From Prevotellaceae bacterium KH2P17 (GTDB lineage: Bacteria > Bacteroidota > Bacteroidia > Bacteroidales > Bacteroidaceae), in NCBI GenBank assembly GCA_900199655.1, contig FZRE01000008.1, positions 62,001 through 126,000 on the forward strand: DNA of 64,000 nucleotides, given 5' to 3'. Shown here in pieces: positions 57,139 through 64,000 of this stretch. The notes below the pieces were generated by a model. The model had not been told where the DNA came from and did not search any database. It worked only from the letters and a program-made list of their open reading frames with translations. The position numbers and the translations under genes are program-made. The stretch's first letter is position 1; every line of letters begins with the position of its first letter.

Positions 57139-58056
57139 TCACTTACCCACCAGTATCACTACTGCCGTGATGATGAGCAGGAAACCGATGACAATGGGGA
57201 CCGTGAACGGCTCGCCAAACACGAAGATACCGATGAGCATGGCCGTAAGAGGCTCGAAAGCGCCGAGCACAGCCACGTGAGTGCTGTCTACGAGCTTGAG
57301 GGCCATGATGAGCGAAACATTGCTCACGGTGGTGGGAAGCAGTCCTAAGAGCAGGAGGTTGATGAGGTTCTGCCCGGTGCCCACGGGCTGCAGGCCTCCT
57401 GAAGTGAAGGCTCCGTAGAGCAACAACATGAGCATGGCCATGAAGAAGACATAGAAGTTCACCTTCAGCGAGGGCATCTTGCTCACCCGCATGCGTGGAA
57501 AAGTGACCATGTAGATGGCGTAGGCCAGTCCTGAAAGCAATTCTAAGACCAGTCCGACGGCAGAAGTAATGCTGCCATCCTGCCCAATGCCCGATAAAAA
57601 GAATACGCCCGAGAAGGCCAGCACAATGGCAACGGCCGTTTGCCAGGTGAGCTTCTGGTGGAAGAAAACAAGCATGAGCAGGGCCGTCCACACTGGGTAG
57701 GAGAACAGCAAGGTGGTGGCTATGCCACTGGGCATGTAGCTGTAGCCCGTGATGAGGCACACGGCAGAGGCCGCGTAGAGCAGAGCCATGAAGCTCAGTC
57801 GCAGTGCGTCGCCCCAACGGATGTGCAGGTGGTGCCCGTTGAAGAGCAGAATGGCGAGCATGAACAGGCACCCGAAGCCGAAGCGGTAGACCAGGAGCGA
57901 CGGCAGGTTCATGCCTGCAGCCAGCACGGGTACGCTGAACAGCGGGATGGTACCAAACGATGCAGCCGAGAGAATGGCCTCTGAATATCCTCTGATTTCG
58001 CGCTTCTCCACCTCTGTCAGTATAGCAGCATCAGTCCTGCGTAGGCCGCAAAGCAA
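57139..58056 (-). CDS. EamA/DMT-family transporter
   Basis: A polytopic membrane protein with about ten helices and two EamA repeats. PLFSVPVLAAGMNLPSLLVYRF is in the first half and LLLGLLPTTVSNVSLIMAL in the second. Substrates in this superfamily range from metabolites to drugs and cannot be read here. The ATG at 58056 gives 305 residues but overlaps the preceding chrA gene by 40 bases. A GTG at 58009-58011, eight bases upstream of the chrA stop on the minus strand, gives about 290 residues beginning near EKREIRGYSEAI and may be the true start. It is probably the last gene of a purL-chrA-chrA-eamA transcript. Confidence 0.85.
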   Translation of the reverse strand: MLCGLRRTDAAILTEVEKREIRGYSEAILSAASFGTIPLFSVPVLAAGMNLPSLLVYRFGFGCLFMLAILLFNGHHLHIRWGDALRLSFMALLYAASAVCLITGYSYMPSGIATTLLFSYPVWTALLMLVFFHQKLTWQTAVAIVLAFSGVFFLSGIGQDGSITSAVGLVLELLSGLAYAIYMVTFPRMRVSKMPSLKVNFYVFFMAMLMLLLYGAFTSGGLQPVGTGQNLINLLLLGLLPTTVSNVSLIMALKLVDSTHVAVLGAFEPLTAMLIGIFVFGEPFTVPIVIGFLLIITAVVILVGK

Positions 58057-58592
58057 ATCATCTTGATGGGGTTAATCTTCATCCACTTAGTTCCCACGAA
58101 GGTGGCAGCGAAGAGTGCCATGCTAATCCAGAACTGCCAGGGGTTCACCATGGGCGAACCGAAGTTCTCGGCGTTGCAGAGCAACAGCGTGGCAGCGGCC
58201 AACAGACCCACCACGGCGGGGCGCAGACCCATGAAAACGCTCTGCACCGGGGCCGTGTTCATGTACTTGACGAACATCTTGCTGATGAGTATCATCAGGA
58301 TGAGCGACGGCAGCACGAGGGCAAACGTGGCCACCGCAGAGCCCAGCATGGCCAAGGCGCCGTTGTAGCCGGCATTGTGTACGGCCGTGTAACCGCAGTA
58401 GGTGGCGGAGTTGATGCCGATAGGGCCGGGCGTCATCTGGCTGATGGCCACGATGTTCGTAAACTCCGCAGACGACAGCCAGTGATGATGCACCACCGTC
58501 TCCGTCTGTATGAGCGACAGCATGCCATAGCCCCCGCCGAACCCGAAGAGGCCTATCTCGAAGAAAGTGATGAACAGTGAGAGGTAAATCAT
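58017..58592 (-). CDS. chrA: Chromate transporter half-protein (second ChrA gene)
   Basis: A 191-residue half-size ChrA protein of the CHR superfamily. It starts MIYLSLFITFFEIGLFGFGGGYGML, with the FGGGYGM motif, and has ISQMTPGPIGINSATYCGY and about six hydrophobic segments. The paired halves together correspond to one full-length ChrA. Short-chain CHR proteins act as heterodimers to export chromate, or sulfate and related anions, but a natural substrate is not known here. The ATG overlaps the stop of the first half by 4 bases. The start at 58592 begins the family homology; the longer frame upstream belongs to the other gene. Confidence 0.88.
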   Translation of the reverse strand: MIYLSLFITFFEIGLFGFGGGYGMLSLIQTETVVHHHWLSSAEFTNIVAISQMTPGPIGINSATYCGYTAVHNAGYNGALAMLGSAVATFALVLPSLILMILISKMFVKYMNTAPVQSVFMGLRPAVVGLLAAATLLLCNAENFGSPMVNPWQFWISMALFAATFVGTKWMKINPIKMICFAAYAGLMLLY

Positions 58593-59137
58593 GGCTCTGT
58601 GGGTTTCAGGAATTTGCCGTACAGGAAGCCGCAGATGCCTGCGGCGATGATGATATAGATGGGGTTGACGCCCAATCCCCATATCAGCAGGGCGCAGGCG
58701 ATGGGTATCCAGCAGTTTACCAGCGTGATATGGGCACTCTTGGCCAGGTTGAACGTGGGCACGGCGATAAGCGCCACCACGGCCGGACGGATGCCCCGGA
58801 ACATGTCGGCCACCCAGGCAACGTCCATGAAGCGGTGGAAGAACATCGCTATACACAGGATGATGAGGAACGAGGGCAGTGCCGTGCCGAAGGTGGTGGC
58901 AATGGCTCCGGGCGTCCGTCGCATCTTGTAGCCGATGAAAGTGCTGATGTTGACGGCGAAAACTCCCGGACAACTCTGCGCGATAGCTATCAGGTCGAGA
59001 AACTCCTCCTTGTCAATCCACTTGCGTTTGTTCACCACCTCCTCTTCTATAATAGGTATCATGGCGTATCCACCGCCAAGGGTGAAGGCGCCAATCTTGA
59101 AGAACGTCTTGAACGACTCTGTATAGAACTTATCCAT
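58589..59137 (-). CDS. chrA: Chromate transporter half-protein (first ChrA gene)
   Basis: A 182-residue half-size CHR protein, beginning MDKFYTESFKTFFKIGAFTLGGGYAMI with the GGGYAM motif, followed by IAQSCPGVFAVNISTFIGY. It is the N-terminal partner of the gene at 58017. The ATG overlaps the purL stop by 8 bases, so it is translationally coupled to purL, which is unexpected for an ion transporter. Confidence 0.88.
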   Translation of the reverse strand: MDKFYTESFKTFFKIGAFTLGGGYAMIPIIEEEVVNKRKWIDKEEFLDLIAIAQSCPGVFAVNISTFIGYKMRRTPGAIATTFGTALPSFLIILCIAMFFHRFMDVAWVADMFRGIRPAVVALIAVPTFNLAKSAHITLVNCWIPIACALLIWGLGVNPIYIIIAAGICGFLYGKFLKPTEP

Positions 59138-62100
59138 TTTGATGCTTTTCTATCCACTTGCGGGCGTTGACAAAAGCCTCCATCCACGGCGTTATCTCGT
59201 CTGCACGCCGCTCGGCGGGGTACCAGGCCTGCTGCCAGGGGAACACGGCACGCTCCGGATGCGGCATCATAGCCAAGTGGCGGCCGTCTGCGGAGCATAT
59301 TCCGGCCACGTTGTAGTCGGACCCGTTGGGGTTTCCTGGATAGCCGGCGTAGTTGTACTTGGCAATGATATTGTAGCGGTCTTCGGGCTCCGGCAGGTAG
59401 AAACGTCCCTCTCCGTGGGCTACCCACAGGCCAAGTTTGCTGCCGCTCAGGCTTCCGAACATCACGCTGTCATTCTTCGGAATGGTCAGACCGAGGAAAG
59501 CACTCTCGAACTTCTGGCTCACGTTGTGCGTCAAGTGGGCGCGGTGAGCGTGCTCGGGGTTGATGAGATTGAGCTCGACCATCAGCTGACAGCCGTTGCA
59601 GATGCCCAGGCTGAGCGTGTCTTGGCGTGAGTAGAACCTGTCGAGGGCCTCTTTGGCCTTGGGATTGTACAGGAACGCGCCCGCCCAACCTTTGGCCGAG
59701 CCGAGCACATCGGAGTTGGAGAAACCGCCGCAGAACACAATCATGTTCACCTCTTCCAAGTTCTCGCGGCCGCTGATGAGGTCGGTCATCATCACGTCCT
59801 TCACGTCGAAGCCGGCCAGCCAGAGCGCGTAAGCCATCTCACGTTCGCCGTTGGTGCCCTTCTCGCGTATGATGGCGGCCTTCACTCCCGTGCGGTTGCG
59901 GCGGTCGGGATTAAGACCGAACTGGCTCAACCTGCCCTTGAAGCTGCTGTTGAACTTCATTTCGACCGGCTGCTTCTTGTAGTTCTGCAGCCGCTTCTTA
60001 GCCATGCCGTTCTTGCTTTGCTTCTCGTCGAGCAGGAAAGATGTGGAGTACCACGTGTCGCGCAGTGCATCAATGTCGAATTCGTGCTCGAACTGGCCCT
60101 TCACTACTACTATCTTGCGGCTCTTGGGGGTAGGATAGCCGATGCGTGCGAAGCCAACCCCGCACTCTTCCAGATAGGTTCTCACTTCGTTCTTGTGTTC
60201 TTCGCTCACCTGGATGACCACGCCCGGATTTTCTGCAAACAGCGTTTTAACGATGTCATCATCTGCTATGTCGTGCAGGTTCACGTGAATGCCGCCCTCG
60301 GTGTTGGCAAACGTCATTTCAAGTAACGTGGTGATGAGGCCGCCTGCACTGATGTCGTGGCCTGCCATCACCCATCCCTTGTTGATGAGAGCCTGCACCG
60401 CATTGAAGCAATCGGCAAAGTATTCGGCATTCTTCACCGTAGGAACGTCGCTGCCCACCTTGCCCAGTGTCTGTGCAAAGGCGCTTCCGCCGAGCCGTTG
60501 GGCGTCGAAGCTGAAGTCGATGTGGTAAAGAGCCGACCGTTTGTCGTTCACCAGCACGGGCGAAACGACCTTGCGTACGTCGGAGACCTCGCCACCGCTG
60601 GTCACGATGACCGTTCCCGGCGATATAATCTTGTCGCCGCCGGGGTACTGCTGGCTAAGGGAGAGGCTGTCCTTGCCCGTAGGCACGTTGACTCCCAATG
60701 CGCAGCAGAAGTCCGACAGGGCCTTTACGGCGCTGTAGAGCCGGGCATCCTCGCCCTTCTGACTGCGGCAAGGCCACATCCAGTTGGCGCTCAGACTCAG
60801 GTTCTGAACGGGCGAGGGATGCTCTTCATCGGTGGCAATGGGAGCCCAGACGATGTTGGTGAGCGCTTCTGCCACGGAGAGTACGGAGCCTGCCTCGGGC
60901 GAAGCAAGGCCTGCCTGCGGGGCATGTCCCAGCGCCGTTGCTATGCCCTTGCGGCCTCGGTAGTCGAGGGCTACCACGCCGCAGTCCGACAGCGGCAACT
61001 GCAACTGCCCCTGGCACTGCTGGCGGGCCACCTTACCAGTCACCGAACGGTCCACCTTATTGGTGAGCCAATCCTTGCAGGCAACGGCTTCCAGCTGCAG
61101 AACGCCGTCCAGATATTCATCTATCTTGTCTTGCGAATAGGTTACATTCTCGTAGTGATGAGCTACAGTATCATCCTTCATGATGGTTTTCGGCGAGTGG
61201 CCGAACATCTGTGCAACGTCCAGGTCGAACGGTTTCTGGCCGTCGGACTGCACGAACGAGAAGTGTGCATCGCCCGTTGTGTGGCCCACAACGTACATCG
61301 GGGCGCGCTCGCGCTCGGCTATACGCTTCACGTGGTCCAGGTGTTTCTCGTCAATGAGCAGCCCCATGCGCTCCTGGCTCTCGTTGGCAATAATCTCCTT
61401 GGCGCTCAGCGTCTTGTCGCCTATGGGCAGGCGGGCCATGTCAATCTCGCCTCCGCAGTCCTCAACGAGTTCCGAGAGGCAGTTCAGATGGCCTGCCGAG
61501 CCGTGGTCGTGTATGCTTACAACGGGGTTGCTGTCCTCCTCTACCAGTGCGCGCACGAGGTTGTAGGCGCGCTTCTGCATCTCCGGGTTGGCGCGCTGGA
61601 TGGCGTTCAGCTCAATGCCGTTGCTGTAGCGGCCCGTGTCTACCGACGACACGCTGCCTCCGCCCAGGCCTATGCGGTAGTTGTCGCCGCCTACCACCAC
61701 CACCTGGTTGCCCTTCTGGGGTTCTTTCTTCAGGCAGTCGCGCTTCTTGCCGTAGCCTACGCCGCCGGCCAACATGATGACCTTGTCGTAGCCCAGCTTC
61801 TGTCCGTCCTCCTGATGTTCAAAGGTCAGCACCGACCCAGTTATGAGTGGCTGCCCGAACTTGTTGCCGAAGTCGCTGGCGCCGTTGGACGCCTTGATGA
61901 GTATTTGCCCCGGGCTCTGGTACAGCCACTTGCGAACGGGCAGGATGTCTTCCCACTTACGCCCGCCGTCAAGGCGCGGGTAAGCCGTCATGTACACAGC
62001 AGTGCCGGCAATGGGCCATGACCCCGTGCCGCCTCCCATGCGGTCGCGTATCTCTCCACCCGTACCGGTGGCGGCGCCGTTAAAGGGTTCTACCGTCGTT

Positions 62101-62855
62101 GGAAAGTTGTGCGTCTCGGCTTTGAGCGATATAACGCTCTCTATGTCCTGCACCTCGAAGTAGTCGGCCGTGCTCTGGTCGCGCGGTGCAAACTGCTCGA
62201 TGACGGGTCCCTGGGCAAAGGCCACGTTGTCCTTGTAGGCCGAGAGTATCTTTCCGGGGTTCTCCTTGGTGGTCTTCTTGATGAGGTTGAAGAGCGAGCT
62301 CTCCATCTCCTGGCCGTCTATGATGAATGTTCCGCCGAATATCTTGTGCCGGCAGTGCTCCGAATTTATCTGTGCGAAGCCGAATATCTCAGAGTCCGTA
62401 AGCCTGCGGCCGTTCTGTTTTTCGATGCTGTGCAGGTAGTCTATCTCTTCCGGCGATAGCGCCAGACCCTCTTCCTCGTTGTATTGCTCGATGTTGTCCA
62501 CGTACTTGATGGGCTCCGGGTCATGGTTTACGGTGAAGATATGCTGGTCCAGACCCTTGTACATGCGCTGCAGCATGGGGTCGTAGTCAGCCTCTTCAGA
62601 GCTCACGGGGAAGTATTCCTCAATACGCGAAATGCCGCTGAGGCTCATGTTCTGGGTAATCTCAACGGCATTTGTGCTCCAAGGCGTAATCATCTCGCGG
62701 CGCGGTCCCACGTAGAAACCTGTGAGTTCCTGGTCTTCCAGACAAGTTGCGTCGCCGTAAAGCCAGCAAAGTTCGTCAGTCTCCTGCCTGTTGGGGCGGT
62801 GGTCTACCTCTGTGGCAATCACGTGATCTTTCTGCGTTTTAAAGAAAAGAATCAT
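59130..62855 (-). CDS. purL: Phosphoribosylformylglycinamidine synthase
   Basis: PurL converts FGAR, glutamine and ATP to FGAM in purine synthesis. The 1241-residue protein is the single-chain large type. It has an N-terminal domain, two PurM-like halves (SLKAETHNFPTTVEPFNGAA in the first, and SAGGLITTLLEMTFANTEGG in the second) and a C-terminal glutaminase domain. The nucleophile Cys lies in LGICNGCQL and the catalytic His-Glu in PHPERAVFPWQ. Length is slightly shorter than in E. coli (1295). A -7 box lies 35 bp upstream; no riboswitch-like leader is visible because the leader is only about 25-30 nt. Both chrA genes follow and overlap it. Confidence 0.98.
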   Translation of the reverse strand: MILFFKTQKDHVIATEVDHRPNRQETDELCWLYGDATCLEDQELTGFYVGPRREMITPWSTNAVEITQNMSLSGISRIEEYFPVSSEEADYDPMLQRMYKGLDQHIFTVNHDPEPIKYVDNIEQYNEEEGLALSPEEIDYLHSIEKQNGRRLTDSEIFGFAQINSEHCRHKIFGGTFIIDGQEMESSLFNLIKKTTKENPGKILSAYKDNVAFAQGPVIEQFAPRDQSTADYFEVQDIESVISLKAETHNFPTTVEPFNGAATGTGGEIRDRMGGGTGSWPIAGTAVYMTAYPRLDGGRKWEDILPVRKWLYQSPGQILIKASNGASDFGNKFGQPLITGSVLTFEHQEDGQKLGYDKVIMLAGGVGYGKKRDCLKKEPQKGNQVVVVGGDNYRIGLGGGSVSSVDTGRYSNGIELNAIQRANPEMQKRAYNLVRALVEEDSNPVVSIHDHGSAGHLNCLSELVEDCGGEIDMARLPIGDKTLSAKEIIANESQERMGLLIDEKHLDHVKRIAERERAPMYVVGHTTGDAHFSFVQSDGQKPFDLDVAQMFGHSPKTIMKDDTVAHHYENVTYSQDKIDEYLDGVLQLEAVACKDWLTNKVDRSVTGKVARQQCQGQLQLPLSDCGVVALDYRGRKGIATALGHAPQAGLASPEAGSVLSVAEALTNIVWAPIATDEEHPSPVQNLSLSANWMWPCRSQKGEDARLYSAVKALSDFCCALGVNVPTGKDSLSLSQQYPGGDKIISPGTVIVTSGGEVSDVRKVVSPVLVNDKRSALYHIDFSFDAQRLGGSAFAQTLGKVGSDVPTVKNAEYFADCFNAVQALINKGWVMAGHDISAGGLITTLLEMTFANTEGGIHVNLHDIADDDIVKTLFAENPGVVIQVSEEHKNEVRTYLEECGVGFARIGYPTPKSRKIVVVKGQFEHEFDIDALRDTWYSTSFLLDEKQSKNGMAKKRLQNYKKQPVEMKFNSSFKGRLSQFGLNPDRRNRTGVKAAIIREKGTNGEREMAYALWLAGFDVKDVMMTDLISGRENLEEVNMIVFCGGFSNSDVLGSAKGWAGAFLYNPKAKEALDRFYSRQDTLSLGICNGCQLMVELNLINPEHAHRAHLTHNVSQKFESAFLGLTIPKNDSVMFGSLSGSKLGLWVAHGEGRFYLPEPEDRYNIIAKYNYAGYPGNPNGSDYNVAGICSADGRHLAMMPHPERAVFPWQQAWYPAERRADEITPWMEAFVNARKWIEKHQNG

Positions 62856-62889
62856 ATTTCAGAATATTAATAGGTAATGTTTCTGATTG

Positions 62890-62897
62890 CAAAGATA
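62890..62897 (-). promoter_or_regulatory. -7 box of the purL operon
   Basis: TATCTTTG on the minus strand, 35 bp before the purL start. The -33 region lacks a clear TTTG. Confidence 0.55.
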
Positions 62898-63099
62898 ATG
62901 CAAAAAAACGATTCGCCGAAGAGAATAAGCGGTAAATTAGCGCCGAAAAAGGGATTTGTGAGGTCGTACCGGCCGGGCGTTCCGTTTCTTCTCTCCGTAC
63001 CGTTCAGCGGTTTCGACTTCGCCTCTCCGGCCATTTAGGCCGGCCGACGGAAACGGGCTGTGGGCATCCTCCTGGCAACCCGCAAAGCTGGAGATGCCG

Positions 63100-63165
63100 T
63101 TCAAGGGGCTTGAACCTATGCTTCAGGCGCCTTGGAAGTATCCTTCAGGCCTCTTGAAGCATAGC
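63100..63165. repeat. Triple palindrome array, 22-bp period (family A, copy 6)
   Basis: Units start at 63100 (TTCAAGGGGCTTGAA), 63122 (TTCAGGCGCCTTGGA) and 63144 (TTCAGGCCTCTTGAA), with linkers cctatgc and agtatcc. It lies in the 385-bp gap between the M1 peptidase end and purL. A short GGCC-rich inverted repeat is nearby (63028-63044); the rest of the gap holds nothing I recognise. Confidence 0.88.
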
Positions 63166-63240
63166 TCCGCCAAAGCCGCCTGTACACGGGCGTTGCGCGA
63201 GAGGTGGCCGGCCGGGTGGCCGAGCGGCCGGAGCGGGGGG

Positions 63241-64000
63241 CTAATCGTGGGCCCGCGTAAGCAGCGGATGGGCCGCCTGCTTAATCTTGTTCATCAGGGC
63301 GGGGGGATAGTTCTTGCTGATGTCGATAAACGTTTGCACCCTGCGCTTGGCGTCCTGACTGCGGTGAGCCGAGAGAAGGGCATCGAGCCAGTTGGTTGGA
63401 AAGAAGATGTCGCCCGTGCGCTGTATCTCCAGCAGCTCGTTGAGGCCGTATAACAGCATGTCGTTGTTCATGGGTTCGCGCTCCCGACAGCTCAACAGCG
63501 CCAGCATCTCCGTAGCCCACGGCTCCACGCTGCGGTTCTCCGGCTCCAACAGCGACCTGAAGAGCTGCTTCTGCACGGCCCAGTCGGGGTTGCAGGCACG
63601 CGCCACTAAGTCGAACTCCCGCAGCTGGTCGGCATCGTGCAGGCGGCCGCGCTGGGTGCTGACAATCTGCTGCCACTGCTCCGGCAGTACGATGGCCAGG
63701 TGCCAGGCCATGCGGGTGTAGTCGCGCTCGTTGAGCAGCGGGTCGCTCTGTTGCTGCCAGAGCTTGTACAGGTCGGCCACAACGGTGGGCGAGGTGGCCG
63801 TCTGCGAGAGGCTGCGCATCATCTGCTGGCGCACCGAGGACAGCGGATGCTGCACGGCGTCGTTATAGAGAAAGTACTCAAAAAACTCGTGGTCGTGCTT
63901 CCCCAGGTCAGCACTCACGGAGTTGATGTAGCTGCACAGCGTCGATGCCATGAGCGGGTTGCTCTCGTTCATGAGGTAGGTGTTCATCTTGTTCAGGAAC
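63241..64000 (-). CDS. M1-family aminopeptidase, C-terminal part (5' end outside window)
   Basis: The frame is open through the right edge. The visible 252 codons are helical and match the C-terminal ARM-like domain of Bacteroidales M1 aminopeptidases: LSSVRQQMMRSLSQTATSP, then LNERDYTRMAWHL, LREFDLVARACNP, LSCREREPMNN, EIQRTGDIFFPTNWLDALL and a final basic stretch. The zinc-binding HExxH and GAMEN motifs would lie in the part not present, so catalysis cannot be judged. It stands downstream of a family A repeat and upstream of nothing visible on this strand. Confidence 0.85.
   Translation of the reverse strand, partial: FLNKMNTYLMNESNPLMASTLCSYINSVSADLGKHDHEFFEYFLYNDAVQHPLSSVRQQMMRSLSQTATSPTVVADLYKLWQQQSDPLLNERDYTRMAWHLAIVLPEQWQQIVSTQRGRLHDADQLREFDLVARACNPDWAVQKQLFRSLLEPENRSVEPWATEMLALLSCREREPMNNDMLLYGLNELLEIQRTGDIFFPTNWLDALLSAHRSQDAKRRVQTFIDISKNYPPALMNKIKQAAHPLLTRAHD

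Noticed and set aside
60357..62021. A 554-codon frame antisense to purL
   Set aside because: Same reason: shadow of a conserved gene in GC-rich DNA.

Overview
The window reads as chromosomal DNA of a GC-rich member of the Bacteroidales, most likely Prevotellaceae. The evidence is the gene set: type IX secretion genes porU/porV, SusC/SusD/SusE outer-membrane proteins, a GH97 SusB glucosidase and a split chromate transporter. Promoters with a TTTG box, a 19-20 bp gap and a TAnnTTTG box (the Bacteroidetes sigma-ABfr type) support this, as does the near absence of Shine-Dalgarno sequences. The family assignment is inference; no rRNA or tRNA gene is visible. Third codon positions are mostly G or C throughout, and I see no prophage, plasmid or insertion-sequence gene.

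Layout. Bases 1-4735 (minus strand) carry a FAH-family enzyme, porU and the start of porV. Bases 5121-8097 (minus) are a ribosomal block, rplM-rpsI-rpsB-tsf. Bases 9142-20090 are a surface-polysaccharide region: acetyltransferase, Wzx-type flippase, five glycosyltransferase or polymer-related genes, and a small module of TarI/IspD-like cytidylyltransferase, SDR and LicD that looks built to make and transfer a CDP-activated alditol phosphate. Bases 20179-24687 (minus) hold a LysM-M23 peptidase, recG, the true ispD and a DJ-1 family protein. Bases 25231-33752 (plus) hold nadK, an ABC exporter, a thioredoxin-TonB fusion, and a MacB/LolD-type ABC system with two permeases and an adaptor. Bases 34202-56840 are a complete starch/maltodextrin locus. 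Bases 57139-62855 (minus) are purL, two chrA halves and an EamA transporter. The window ends in the C-terminal part of an M1 aminopeptidase.

The starch locus is a coordinated unit. Secreted amylase with starch-binding modules, two SusE/F-like lipoproteins, SusD and SusC are on the minus strand. A LacI-type regulator and a sugar MFS transporter diverge from them, followed by malQ, susB, a pullulanase and a susA-like enzyme. Three identical copies of a 16-bp site (GTGCAAACGATTGCGC) sit before the amylase, between susC and the regulator, and before malQ. In all four promoter orientations the site lies about 54-56 bp upstream of a -7 box whose -33 TTTG is missing. This suggests the LacI-type protein activates these promoters.

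The most unusual content is in the gaps between genes. At least five sequence-unrelated repeat families occur there, and four of them share one metric. Six loci carry exactly three 15-bp palindromes (TTCAAGGnCCTTGAA) at 22-bp spacing. Three loci carry exactly three CGACAnnTGTCG palindromes at 22-bp spacing. Two loci carry 44-bp tandem units, and two carry 66-bp tandem units. Several gaps also hold CCTCCCC...GGGGAGG inverted repeats. I do not recognise a described system that explains the 22-bp metric. A possible orphan small RNA (about 17530-17719, minus) and a structured leader ahead of rplM are also noted.
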